Assembly (NCBI GenBank): GCA_965216035.1
Contig: CBDCFM010000019.1
Coordinates: 496,001 to 560,000, forward strand
Direction: 5' to 3'
Source of the DNA: G963664115 sp965216035
GTDB lineage: Bacteria; Acidobacteriota; Terriglobia; 20CM-2-55-15
DNA: 64,000 nt
The notes under the pieces were generated by a model that was not told the DNA's origin, made no database searches, and saw only the letters and a program-made list of their open reading frames with translations. A program made the translations under genes and the position numbers. This document shows, one piece after another, positions 35,242 to 44,145 of this stretch. The first letter of the stretch is position 1. Each line of letters begins with the position of its first letter.

Positions 35242-36627
35242 GAGTTATTGTCAAAAGTGGTGTTTAGGAGATTGACTCAAGCGGCGGTCTGATCGAGCTT
35301 TGTCACTTCGATTCCATCGTTAAATTTCACTCCAGTAATCACCTTGACCAGATCATCGAATCCTCGTAATCGTCGCCAGTTCTTCTCAGCGCACTGACCC
35401 AGCTTGAACATCATGTGCAGCATTCCATCCCGTGTCAGGCAGCCTCTGGATCGCTTGGTTCGGTGTCGAATGGTGGCAAAGGTCGATTCAATGGGATTAG
35501 TCGTTCGGATGCTCTGCCAGTGCTTGGCCGGAAAGCCGTAAAAGGCCAGCAGTGCTTCTCTGTCTTTCTGCAGGCAGACAGTGGCTTTCGGATACTTCGG
35601 CTCATAGGTTTCAATGAACAGATCGAATGCCTTCTCGGCATCTGCGTGTGTCTCAGCCTTCCAGATCGCGTGCAGTGCCTGTTTCGCTTTCGCCTGGACC
35701 GACTTGGGTAAGCAGTTGAGCACATTCATGGTCTTGTGCATCCAGCAGCGTTGTTGGTGTGTCTCGGGATAGATTTCCTCCAGTGCGGCCCAGAACCCCA
35801 TCGCCCCGTCACCGATGGCCAACTTCGGAATATTCATCCCTCGGGACTTCAGCTTCAACAAGACCTCACGCCAACTCTGTGTCGATTCCCGTACACCGTC
35901 TTCGATCGCCAGAAAACGCTTCTCTCCGCGTTCATTCACGCCGATCACGACCAACGCACACAACTTGGTTTGTTCAGCTCGAAGTCCGCTGTAGATACCG
36001 TCGGCCCAGACATAGACCCAGCGGTCGGCGTCCAAACGCTGGTCGCACCCGATGCGGTACTCTTCAGCCCAGACCCGTTTCAAGCGCGATACCGTGCTCG
36101 CTGACAAGCCCTGCGCCTTCGGACCGACAAGAACTTTCAGGGCCTCACCCATCTCGCCACTGGAGACGCCTTTCAAATACAACCACGGCACGGCGGCTTC
36201 CATCGACTGCGTCTTCCGAATGTAGGGGGGTACCAGGGCCGAGCGGAACGTCACAGCTTCGCCCGTCTTGGCGCGAACCTTCGGGATTTGCACCGTTACC
36301 GGACCCAGGCCGGTCTGCAGCTCGCGTTCAGGCAGATAACCGTTGCGCACCACTCCAGCCTTCCCCGTCTCGGTTCGCCGATCGCCGTGCTGGGATAGCA
36401 GTTCGGACAGTTCGGCTTCCACAGCGCGTTGGATCAGCTCTTGCGCCCCGGCTCGTAGCAGGTCGGTCACTGGGTCTGCAATCGCTTCTCGATCTTCCAG
36501 TTCAATAACGATACTCTTACTCATAGTGGCGTATCTCCTTTGGTTGCTTTGAAGTCTTGTAAACAACAAATCAACCAGATACGCCGCTTTTCTTCAATCC
36601 CTCAAACACCAGATTCGGTTATAACTC
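35242..36627 (-). mobile_element. IS256-family insertion sequence, copy 2
   Basis: Same 1,386-bp length and orientation as copy 1 at 8012-9397, with only a few base differences. The flanking 9-mers (GAACCCTCC on the left, TGCGTTGAG on the right) do not match, so there is no target duplication. Its right border touches a truncated IS3-family transposase gene. A deletion or recombination between IS copies after insertion would explain both facts. Confidence 0.92.
35277..36524 (-). CDS. IS256-family transposase
   Basis: The protein sequence is identical or nearly identical to that of copy 1, with the same catalytic DDE residues and the intact frame from ATG 36524 (MSKSIVIELEDREA). The known base difference at ~36274 against ~9044 is silent or conservative. 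It is presumably active. Confidence 0.95.
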   Translation of the reverse strand: MSKSIVIELEDREAIADPVTDLLRAGAQELIQRAVEAELSELLSQHGDRRTETGKAGVVRNGYLPERELQTGLGPVTVQIPKVRAKTGEAVTFRSALVPPYIRKTQSMEAAVPWLYLKGVSSGEMGEALKVLVGPKAQGLSASTVSRLKRVWAEEYRIGCDQRLDADRWVYVWADGIYSGLRAEQTKLCALVVIGVNERGEKRFLAIEDGVRESTQSWREVLLKLKSRGMNIPKLAIGDGAMGFWAALEEIYPETHQQRCWMHKTMNVLNCLPKSVQAKAKQALHAIWKAETHADAEKAFDLFIETYEPKYPKATVCLQKDREALLAFYGFPAKHWQSIRTTNPIESTFATIRHRTKRSRGCLTRDGMLHMMFKLGQCAEKNWRRLRGFDDLVKVITGVKFNDGIEVTKLDQTAA

Positions 36628-36952
36628 TGCGTTGAGCCAGTGTTGTTCGTTTGATCTGGCCACGACGTGAAAGGATCTGCTGATCCCTCCCGAAGAACAC
36701 GTCCGCTGGCGTCACGTTATTCAGAGATTCGTGATACCGATGGTGGTTGTAGTGTTCGACCCATTGCTCGATGGCATCCTCGAGTTCCCACGGATAATAG
36801 TAGTGTTCCAGTTTGATCACGTTCTTCATCGAACGGTGGTAGCGTTCGATCTTGCCCCGCGTCATCGGGTGGTAGGGCGCGCCCCGAGTGTGCTCCATGC
36901 CGAGGCGTTGCAGGTAGTCTTTGAGCTCGTGCGACACGTAAGAGGGTCCGTT
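36628..36952 (-). pseudogene. Element B OrfB transposase, C-terminal fragment
   Basis: The fragment starts at the GTT duplication and reads NGPSYVSHELKDYLQRLGME, then TRGAPYHPMTRGKIERYHRS with the catalytic Glu in KIERYH, and WVEHYNHHRYHESLNNVTPA. Its natural end is replaced: after IKRTTLAQR the frame passes into the IS256 terminal repeat. Confidence 0.88.
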
Positions 36953-37016
36953 AGAAGTGGACCCCATTCGTTGGACAGCGCGGCAGCCGAATTAAGGTGG
37001 ATTCTGCCGTTCATGG

Positions 37017-37871
37017 TTAGGCTGCCGAAGTCAGTGGTCCGATTCCAGCGTAGGCTTCAGTCGGCGTGAGATCGCCCAATGCGGAATGCGGCCGGTCATC
37101 ATTGTAATAGTCCATCCAGACACCGATTTGGTGCTGCGCATCTTTGAAGTCAGTGAAAGCGCTTAGATAAACGCATTCGTACTTCATCGAGCGCCATAAG
37201 CGTTCGATGAAAACATTGTCCATCCATTGCCCCTTGCCGTCCATGGAGATCCGGATTCCTTGATCTTTGAGTGGATCGGTCCAGGTGCTGCTGGTGAACT
37301 GGCTGCCTTGATCGGTGTTGAAGATTTCCGGACAGCCGTATTGCTCGATAGCCTCGTCGACGGCCTCGACGCAGAATGTCGTGTCCTGCGTGTTGGATAG
37401 CCGCCACGACAGCACCTTGCGCGTGTGCCAGTCCATGATCGCAACTAGATAAAGGAAGCCGTGCGCCATCGGGATATAGGTGAGGTCGGTGCACCAAACC
37501 TGATTGGCCCGATCTACGGTAATGTCGTTCAACAGATACGGGTAGACCGGATGACCCGGGTTTCGCCGGGACGTGTGCGGTTGCGGCGCCACCGACCGCA
37601 GTCCCATCAGCCGCATCAGCCGCCGCACCCGCTTCCGGCCGACACCATAGCCGAGACGGTTCAGATGACGCACCATCTGCCTCGAACCGTACCAGGGCAT
37701 CTTCAGATACGCTTCGTCAATCACGCGCATCAGCTCGAGATTGCGCTCACTCTCACCCCGGGGCCGATAGTACCAACTGGATCGGCTCATCCTGATCAAC
37801 TCGCACTGCCGCACGACGCTGAGCTCATGATGGTCGGGTTGGACCATCTCGCGCCTTCGATCCAGGCTCAC
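37017..37871 (-). CDS. Element C transposase OrfB (DDE integrase)
   Basis: Starts at GTG 37871, which overlaps the orfA stop in GTGA (SLDRRREMVQPDHHELSVVR). It has the HTH_21 region (YGSRQMVRHLNRLGYGVGRK) and the rve core with Asp in VWCTDLTYIPM, Asp in IFNTDQGSQFTS and Glu in VFIERLWRSMKYE, ending with the family's RPHSALGDLTPTEAY. Intact, 284 residues. Confidence 0.94.
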   Translation of the reverse strand: MSLDRRREMVQPDHHELSVVRQCELIRMSRSSWYYRPRGESERNLELMRVIDEAYLKMPWYGSRQMVRHLNRLGYGVGRKRVRRLMRLMGLRSVAPQPHTSRRNPGHPVYPYLLNDITVDRANQVWCTDLTYIPMAHGFLYLVAIMDWHTRKVLSWRLSNTQDTTFCVEAVDEAIEQYGCPEIFNTDQGSQFTSSTWTDPLKDQGIRISMDGKGQWMDNVFIERLWRSMKYECVYLSAFTDFKDAQHQIGVWMDYYNDDRPHSALGDLTPTEAYAGIGPLTSAA

Positions 37872-38149
37872 CGATTGAAGGTTTTGGCTAAAAAATCCCG
37901 CTCCACCACGAGTTCCCCGATCTTGGCTTGCAGATCTTTGATCTCCTCCTCGTGGTTCCGGACGGACGGGTCCTTTCCCCGCTGGAACGTCTCCTTGACC
38001 CCATCCAGCGCATCGCGCTTCCACTTCGTGATCATGTTCGGGTGGATTTTGTACCGCGCCGCCAACTCCGCCATCGTCCCGTCGCCGCGCATCGCGGCCA
38101 ACGCCACCTTCGCTTTGAAGTCCGCAGAAAAATTCCGTCGTTTTGCCAT
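37868..38149 (-). CDS. Element C transposase OrfA
   Basis: A 93-residue HTH protein: MAKRRNFSADFKAKVALAAM, then ELAARYKIHPNMITKWKRDA and a coiled-coil tail with EEIKDLQAKIGELVVERDFL. It binds the element's ends and can be fused to OrfB by frameshifting. Confidence 0.93.
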   Translation of the reverse strand: MAKRRNFSADFKAKVALAAMRGDGTMAELAARYKIHPNMITKWKRDALDGVKETFQRGKDPSVRNHEEEIKDLQAKIGELVVERDFLAKTFNR

Positions 38150-38218
38150 CGTTGTAACGTCCTCTCATCTGTGCAGAGCCCACCTTACAACGCTGTCCGA
38201 AATTTGGGGTCCACTTCT

Positions 38219-38848
38219 GTTGTCGCTCCACAGCCTCGGTCGGTGTCGGACTTTCACCTGTGTGAGATCAGTGGCCTCCAGAGCCCGATCGAGCGTGTCC
38301 TGGACGTCCGATGCGGCCATGGTCTGGAACAGCTTCCAGGCGATGATGTAGCGGGAGTAGTCGTCCAGAACCGTCGACAGGTAATACCAACCCCAGCCGA
38401 CGACCCTGAAATAAGTAAAATCGGTCTGCCAGAGTGCGTTCACACGCCGCGTCGGATGCTGGAAGTGATCGCTGGCCGACATGACAATGTAGGCTGGACT
38501 GGTGATCAGATCACACCGCTTTAAAATCCGATAAACAGAGGATTCGGAGATGAAGTAGCCCTGTGTGTCGGTGATTTGCCAGGCCAGTTCGCGCGGCGAG
38601 ACATCCGGATGCTCCAGTGCGGTGTCGACCACCCGCTGTCGCACCGGTTGCGGAATCCGGTTCCAGCAGAAGCCCGGTCCAGAATGCCGATCCATTAAAC
38701 CAATGGAACCACGTTCCTTGTATCGTCGATACCAACCGTAGAACGTGCTGCGGGAAACACCCAACTCCCGCAATGTTGCCGTCACCGACAACTCCGAATC
38801 TTCGACCCGTCGGATCGTCTCCAGTTTTTCAGATCCCGATTGCCTCAT
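38219..38848 (-). pseudogene. Element B OrfB transposase, N-terminal fragment
   Basis: Starts at ATG 38848, which overlaps the orfA stop (ATGA). It reads MRQSGSEKLETIRRVEDSEL, an HTH region, and NALWQTDFTYFRVVGWGWYY with the first catalytic Asp, and stops at RHRPRLWSDN where element C is inserted. The rest lies at 36628-36952. Confidence 0.88.
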
Positions 38849-39210
38849 ATATCGATGCTCTCGGAGTCCGCTACGTTCAGCGTTTTTTTCAGAAAACGAT
38901 TTTTCAGCAGTATTGCGGCCACCGCCTGCTTCAACTGTTCGTTTTCCTGCCGCAGTTCGGTGACTTCGCTCGACGTGGCTTCCCGCTTCGTGTCCCCAGC
39001 CAGTCGTTTCTTCCCCGCCTGCAGGAAGTCCTTGCTCCACCAGTAGTAAAGGTTGGACGGAATCCCTTCGCGTCGGCACAGTTCTGCGATGCTTTCTTCG
39101 CCTCGCAGCCCTTCCCACACGATTCGTTCCTTCTCCTCAGACGAGTACTTCTTCCTCGTCTTCCGGCGAATCTCTCCTACCCGATTCTCTGCCGACACTT
39201 TCTCCTTCAT
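38845..39210 (-). CDS. Element B transposase OrfA
   Basis: A 121-residue product with a basic N-terminus, the HTH segment EERIVWEGLRG-type (KERIVWEGLRGEESIAELCR, then REGIPSNLYYWWSKDFL) and a leucine-zipper-like tail (LRQENEQLKQAVAAILLKNR). It is complete, but its OrfB partner is broken, so the element cannot move by itself. Confidence 0.88.
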   Translation of the reverse strand: MKEKVSAENRVGEIRRKTRKKYSSEEKERIVWEGLRGEESIAELCRREGIPSNLYYWWSKDFLQAGKKRLAGDTKREATSSEVTELRQENEQLKQAVAAILLKNRFLKKTLNVADSESIDI

Positions 39211-39362
39211 TCGATCCTCCTTCAGATCGTTCTGATGACAAAAGTGTCTCTTAGTTTTTCAGGGAATTCTGTCCGAAATGCTCTGACGGACTACAGTGCG
39301 AAACCCGAGAAAGCAGGTAATGATGATGTATCTGTGGCTAGGTAAATCGTTGAAAGACTTAG

Positions 39363-39435
39363 TGCCTAGGGACGGAATTGAACCGCCGACGCCGGCCTTT
39401 TCAGGGCCGCGCTCTACCGACTGAGCTACCTAGGC
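39363..39435 (-). tRNA. tRNA-Phe (GAA)
   Basis: The minus strand folds as a complete cloverleaf: acceptor GCCTAGG/CCTAGGC with discriminator A, D arm AGCTCAGTCGGTAGAGC, anticodon stem CGGCC/GGCCG with the loop CTGAAAA (anticodon GAA), variable loop, and T arm GGCGGTTCAATTCCGTC-like. The 3' CCA is not encoded. It lies 57 bases downstream of ileS on the same strand and 70-120 bases from the insertion-sequence nest. Confidence 0.95.
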
Positions 39436-39491
39436 TGAGACCGCGTAATCTGCCAGACGCTCGGCGCTCTTAAGATACCGTAAAGTCCAGA

Positions 39492-42400
39492 CTACGTCGA
39501 CACCCGGACAATACCAATTTCGCACACCTGACCGTCAATTTCATGCTCGGACTGCTGTGCGGTCTCGAGGGGTGTGGCCTCAACTGCGAGAGCCAGAGTT
39601 TCCGACTTCACGTAGTCCGACATGTTCTGGATGGCCTGCCTCAAACGGCCGTCCGCCCTAAATCCAACGCGGATGCGGTCGGTGACTTCAAAGCCTGCGA
39701 CCTTTCGCATGTTCTGAACGCGGTTGACAAACTCGCGTGCAAACCCTTCGTCAACGAGGTTGTCGGTCAAGGTGGTGTCCAACGCCACCGTTATGCCATC
39801 GGTGGATTCCACGATCCACCCCTCGATATCCTTGGTGGTCGTAGACAGGTCGTCTGTTTCGAGAATGATAGTGGCGCCGTCGAGCTCAGTTTGGAACCGT
39901 CCGTCTCGTTCGAATGCTGCGATTTCGGCCTGTGTCATTCTGCGGATACGAACTGCGACTTGATTTACGGTCTTTCCGAATCGCGGCCCAAGCTGTCGGA
40001 AGTTCGGCGCTGCCGTTTTTTCGATCAGAGGAGAGTTCTCTTCGACGAATTCAATTTCCTTAACGTTGATTTCATCCAGTATGACGTCCCGGCTTTGGGT
40101 GACAAGTTCGCGCAGTGAATCGGATACTGGAATCGATATCCGGGCCAGGGGTTGACGCACCTTCAGTCCGCTACGAGACCGCATGGACCGGACTAGAAAA
40201 ACGACCTGCTGCGCGACCTTCATCCGGCTCTCAAGCTCAGCGTCAATCAGTTCCTCTCTCGGTTGGATCATCGGCGCCAAGTGGATGGATGCATGATCTT
40301 CGAGTCCCAGTCCTTTGATCAGACAGCGATACAGCTCATCGGAAATGAAAGGTGCAATCGGCGCCATCATCTTAAGAACTCCAAGGAGGCATTCAGTCAA
40401 AGTCTGATAAGCAGCCACCTTGTCGGGGCTCAGCTTGCTTTTCCAAAAACGTCTTCGGTTCCGACGGACGTACCAGTTGGACAGTTCCTCGACGACGAAG
40501 TGGGTCACCACACGGGTTGCGCGCGTCGGGTCGTACCGGTCCATGGCGTCCATGTACTCGCGTGCCGTGGAGTGCAGAACGGACAGGATCCACCGGTCAA
40601 TATCCGGCCTGGCTTCGAGGCGGACATTCACTGCGTCGTTCCCTCCGTTTTCCCCGTTGCCGAATCCATCAATGTTCGCGTAGAGCGTGAAGAATGAATA
40701 CGTGTTCAGAAGGGTGTTGAGCAACTTCCGTTGGATTTCAGAGATCGCATCGGGATCGAAGACTTTGGGTTTCCATGGGGGGCTGGATGAAATCAGGAAC
40801 CAACGGAGGGCGTCGGCGCCATATTGATTAATGATTTCGAAAGGTTCAATGGCATTTCCCCGGGACTTGGACATCTTTTGCCCGTGGCGATCCAGAATCA
40901 TGTCGTTGACGACGACGTTCTTGAAACTGGGTTGGCCGAACAAACGGCAGCTGATCGCGTGCAGGGTATAGAACCATCCACGCGTCTGATCCACTCCTTC
41001 AGCAATAAAATCTGCCGGAAATGCGTGATTGAAAACGTCCTCGTTTTCGAACGGGTAGTGCCATTGGGCAAAGGGCATCGATCCGGAGTCAAACCAGGCA
41101 TCCACGACTTCCGGGATCCTCCTCATCAGAGCGCCGCAGGCGCAGTCAAGAGTCACCTGATCCATAAACGGTTTGTGGAGATCGAGGGGTTCAGGCAGGG
41201 CATGCCCCTGCTCGCGTAGCTCGGCGACAGACCCAACGGAACGTTGTGCTTTGCACGATTGGCAAACCCATATCGGTATCGGCGTGCCCCAATAGCGGTT
41301 GCGGGATATCGCCCAGTCCTTGTTTTCTTCCAGCCAATTTCCAAACCGGCCTTCTCCGACCTCCGGTGGATGCCAGTGGATCGTGCGGTTCTGTTCAATC
41401 ATCTGCTGTGCAAAGTCCGACGTGCGGATATACCAGGACTCACGTGCATAAAAAATCAGCGGGGTATCGCAGCGCCAGCAATGGGGATAGCTGTGGTGAT
41501 AGGTCTCTTTGGAGAACACGAGGCCGCGGTGTTTCAGCTCACGCGTGATCTCGGGGTCGGCCTCCTTGAAAAACATTCCTGCAAACGGACCCGCCTGAGC
41601 ACTGAACCTGCCGTCGGGCCCGACGGCCTGGATGAATGGCAAGTCACGCGCTCTGGCTGCCTGATAGTCGTCCTCACCGTATGCGGGTGCCAGATGTACG
41701 ATTCCTGAGCCGTCGGTAGTGGTTACAAAATCGGCTTCGATGACGTACCACGCCTTGTCTTCAACGGGAAAAAAATCGAACCAACGTTCGTATTCTCTTC
41801 CCGCTAGAGTCCTCCCGCGGAACGACTCCACCACCTTCGTGCCTTCTCCGAGAACCGACAGGCGGTCCTTAGCCAGTATCAGATATTCGTCTTCGACGCG
41901 AACTTTGACGTATTCGATCTCCGTTCCAACTGCAAGAGCGACGTTAGAAACCAGCGTCCAGGGCGTCGTCGTCCAGACCAGGAAGAACGTGTCTTTCTCA
42001 TCTTTGAGCCGAGCCTTGACGTATACGGACGGGTCGTCGACGTCCCGGTAGCCCAGTGAAACTTCATGGGAAGAGAGGGGAGTGCCGCAGCGAGGACAAT
42101 AAAGCTGGACCTTGAAACCCTGGTAGATCAGGTCTTGCTTGAAGAACGAGTCGAGTGCCCACCAAACTGATTCAATGTAGTCGTTTTCGCAGGTAATGTA
42201 GGCCCGTTCCATGTCGACCCAGTAGCCCATCCGGTGTGTGAGCGCTTCCCATGTATCCTTGTATTCGAAGACACTCTTTTGGCATTCTCGGTTGAATCGG
42301 TCAACGCCGTATTCCTCGATTTCTGCTTTGTGTTTGATTCCAAGCCGGCGCTCCACTTCGATCTCGACGGGGAGGCCGTGCGTGTCCCACCCGGCCTTGC

Positions 42401-42638
42401 GATGCACCTTGTATCCGCGCATGGTCTTGTAACGACACACAAGGTCTTTGACCGTCCGGGAAAAAACGTGGTGGATTCCGGGTTTGCCGTTGGCGGTCGG
42501 GGGGCCTTCGTAAAACGTGAAGTCCGGGGCATCGTGCCTGTCGAGCGTCTGTTCGAAGATTCCGTGATTGTTCCAGTAATCAAGGACCTCTTCTTCCAGG
42601 GCGGGAAGCTGTAGCTTGTCTGGCAACGGCTTGAACAT
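39492..42638 (-). CDS. ileS: Isoleucyl-tRNA synthetase, long (IleS2) type
   Basis: Charges tRNA-Ile with isoleucine and edits valine. The 1,048-residue protein has the HIGH motif as HHVF (residues 56-59) in TANGKPGIHHVFSRTVKD, the editing segment TTTPWTLVSNVALAVG, and KMSKS in DRHGQKMSKSRGNAIEP. The HHVF form, the length and the long C-terminal region with LDTTLTDNLVDEGFAREFVN match the eukaryote-like IleS2 class; from general knowledge that class is often insensitive to mupirocin. Start at ATG 42638. Confidence 0.95.
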   Translation of the reverse strand: MFKPLPDKLQLPALEEEVLDYWNNHGIFEQTLDRHDAPDFTFYEGPPTANGKPGIHHVFSRTVKDLVCRYKTMRGYKVHRKAGWDTHGLPVEIEVERRLGIKHKAEIEEYGVDRFNRECQKSVFEYKDTWEALTHRMGYWVDMERAYITCENDYIESVWWALDSFFKQDLIYQGFKVQLYCPRCGTPLSSHEVSLGYRDVDDPSVYVKARLKDEKDTFFLVWTTTPWTLVSNVALAVGTEIEYVKVRVEDEYLILAKDRLSVLGEGTKVVESFRGRTLAGREYERWFDFFPVEDKAWYVIEADFVTTTDGSGIVHLAPAYGEDDYQAARARDLPFIQAVGPDGRFSAQAGPFAGMFFKEADPEITRELKHRGLVFSKETYHHSYPHCWRCDTPLIFYARESWYIRTSDFAQQMIEQNRTIHWHPPEVGEGRFGNWLEENKDWAISRNRYWGTPIPIWVCQSCKAQRSVGSVAELREQGHALPEPLDLHKPFMDQVTLDCACGALMRRIPEVVDAWFDSGSMPFAQWHYPFENEDVFNHAFPADFIAEGVDQTRGWFYTLHAISCRLFGQPSFKNVVVNDMILDRHGQKMSKSRGNAIEPFEIINQYGADALRWFLISSSPPWKPKVFDPDAISEIQRKLLNTLLNTYSFFTLYANIDGFGNGENGGNDAVNVRLEARPDIDRWILSVLHSTAREYMDAMDRYDPTRATRVVTHFVVEELSNWYVRRNRRRFWKSKLSPDKVAAYQTLTECLLGVLKMMAPIAPFISDELYRCLIKGLGLEDHASIHLAPMIQPREELIDAELESRMKVAQQVVFLVRSMRSRSGLKVRQPLARISIPVSDSLRELVTQSRDVILDEINVKEIEFVEENSPLIEKTAAPNFRQLGPRFGKTVNQVAVRIRRMTQAEIAAFERDGRFQTELDGATIILETDDLSTTTKDIEGWIVESTDGITVALDTTLTDNLVDEGFAREFVNRVQNMRKVAGFEVTDRIRVGFRADGRLRQAIQNMSDYVKSETLALAVEATPLETAQQSEHEIDGQVCEIGIVRVST

Positions 42639-42662
42639 CCTCCCTAATCTAGCATGGATAAT

Positions 42663-43709
42663 TCAACCCGACCTTTCAGGGTCGGGCGTTGAAAACATGT
42701 AAACCGCGAAGGAGCCGAGCCAGTGGTGGCCCGCATAGTCGCTGCGGCTGAGATGTGAGAGTGCATCTGCCGCATGTGCGTCGGCTGCCTGGCTGAGGCG
42801 AGTGCGAGCGCGATCATGATCAGCGAGTGCGGACCCGATGCTCCTCATGCACCAGGCCCGGCTGAAATTCAGACCGTCCAGGTGGACCATTCGTCCGTCT
42901 GCGCGGTCAGCGACCTCGGCCGGAGTCATCAGGTTTTCCAGCCGGTCATCGGCCATGCCTGGCAAGAATTCTCCGAACCAGCTCTGAAACTGATTGGGCG
43001 GCATAACCCGTCGCATCAGATCGGCTTCGATCAGGCTCGGTGAGAAAAAATCCTCACCTTCGGGCTCCAAATGCGCAGGATAGTTCGCGTCTGCTGCAAA
43101 GTAGGTCATGCTCCGTTCTCGAATGATACCGGCCAGATTGCTGTTGCCAGTCGAGGTGGCAAAGTCCCATGCAAAGGCCAGAGCAAAAGCGGTATTGGCA
43201 TGGAGACCGACCCTTATCGGATAGGCCTGCTTGGGCAGGAACTGGGCGAACCGGGTGATGAAGGCTGCCGCGAGCGGTTCGAGGTTCCCAGACCACCGTT
43301 GTCCGTCACCATCGTCCCAGCCGTGCAGTTCTTCCGCAAGCTTCAGCAACCAGGCCCAACCGTAGGTGCGTTCAAAAGTGTCCCGGGCCTGTCCTCGGAG
43401 GTAGTCGAGCTCTCCGGCAATGTTCTCGGACGAAAGATTTACGGAAACACGCGCCCGGACCTCCGCAGCTTCGCCGAGAGTGGGGAAGGTTTTCAGCAAG
43501 CGGATCAACATCCAGTGGCCGTGGACCGCGGAGTGCCAGTCGAAACAACCGTAAAAAGCGGGATGCAGGGCTCGTGGGCTCTGGACGTCCCCTGGCGTAT
43601 TGATCACGTGATCCAGTTTGTTCGGATACTCTCTCTGTATGCAGTCCAGCGCCAGTCGGGCCAGCGTGCTGGCCTGTCCAACATCAAAACAGACATCGTG
43701 ATGTGTCAT
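42663..43709 (-). CDS. DUF2891 family protein
   Basis: A 348-residue protein from ATG 43709 (MTHHDVCFDVGQASTLARLA). It has the family's HPAFYGCFDWHSAVHGHWML segment near residue 50, YGWAWLLKLAEELHGW in the middle, and YAGHHWLGSFAVYMF at the end. Many His/Trp pairs suggest a carbohydrate- or metal-active alpha-helical barrel, but the function of the family is not known to me. It is 24 bases upstream of ileS on the same strand, so the two are likely cotranscribed. Confidence 0.85.
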   Translation of the reverse strand: MTHHDVCFDVGQASTLARLALDCIQREYPNKLDHVINTPGDVQSPRALHPAFYGCFDWHSAVHGHWMLIRLLKTFPTLGEAAEVRARVSVNLSSENIAGELDYLRGQARDTFERTYGWAWLLKLAEELHGWDDGDGQRWSGNLEPLAAAFITRFAQFLPKQAYPIRVGLHANTAFALAFAWDFATSTGNSNLAGIIRERSMTYFAADANYPAHLEPEGEDFFSPSLIEADLMRRVMPPNQFQSWFGEFLPGMADDRLENLMTPAEVADRADGRMVHLDGLNFSRAWCMRSIGSALADHDRARTRLSQAADAHAADALSHLSRSDYAGHHWLGSFAVYMFSTPDPERSG

Positions 43710-44145
43710 CGGCGAGTGTCCTGCGTTGCAAGTTCGGTACTTGACGTTTTCGTCCGGGTCCCCAGGGATCACATTGATTATTCTTGACGCCCGGGCTTGC
43801 TTCTTCGTTTTGAAAGCCGTTCTGAAAGCCGTTGACCCGCACGCTGGGATCGGTGCGGGTGGACGGCCCTCACCCTGGGGCGGCCCTGGCCGAGGCGTCA
43901 GTCCAACAGGACGGTCGGATCTAGGGAGGATAGCCGGTTATGTTTCAGAGTTTCTGAAAAAAAAGACCCCGCCGGAGCGGGGCCTTGTGAATGAGTTGTG
44001 AGAACTGAGTGAGATACTTACCTTATCGGAAGCGGCGCCATTTTACATTAGAACTTTCTTTTGGTCACCTTCGAGTCAGGCCTGCGGCAGGCGGCTCATC
44101 CTCCCCTCCCGCGCCACTGTATGGTTTTAACTCTCAACTTCCCAC
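43710..44145. other. Gap between recA and the DUF2891 gene
   Basis: About 436 bp without a gene. It contains the recA terminator (43957-43984), a perfect 8-bp hairpin ACCCGCAC/GTGCGGGT (43835-43860), and a tandem TGAAAGCCGTTC/TGAAAGCCGTTG (43811-43834). The promoter for DUF2891-ileS must lie in its left part on the minus strand. Confidence 0.5.
43957..43984 (-). terminator. Strong intrinsic terminator downstream of recA
   Basis: On the minus strand GGCCCCGC-TCCG-GCGGGGTC is followed by eight T residues. It lies ~160 bases after the recA stop and before the DUF2891-ileS unit, so it ends the thiolase-hbd-TPR-recA run. Confidence 0.85.

Larger units (their letters stand above)
36953..38218 (-). 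mobile_element. IS3-family element C nested inside element B
   Basis: The 1,266-bp element has terminal repeats AGAAGTGGACCCCA on both ends, with an inner conserved GGACAGCG. It is flanked by a 3-bp duplication GTT (36950-36952 and 38219-38221), typical of the IS3 family. Removing it with one GTT restores the host transposase frame at SDNGPSY. Both of its genes are intact, so it is the youngest layer of this nest. Confidence 0.92.
36628..39290 (-). mobile_element. IS3-family element B, truncated and split by element C
   Basis: An older IS3-type element with orfA at 38845-39210 and orfB split into 38219-38848 and 36628-36952. Its left end has been lost at the IS256 border. Element C (36953-38218) was inserted into the codon for Asn in the catalytic SDN-GPSY motif. 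The right border near 39240-39290 is not precisely defined because only one end remains. Confidence 0.8.

Noticed and set aside
8003..36636. Composite transposon bounded by the two IS256 copies
   Set aside because: The outer 9-mers (TCGACGCGA and TGCGTTGAG) do not match, and copy 1 has its own duplication, so the copies inserted independently or were rearranged.
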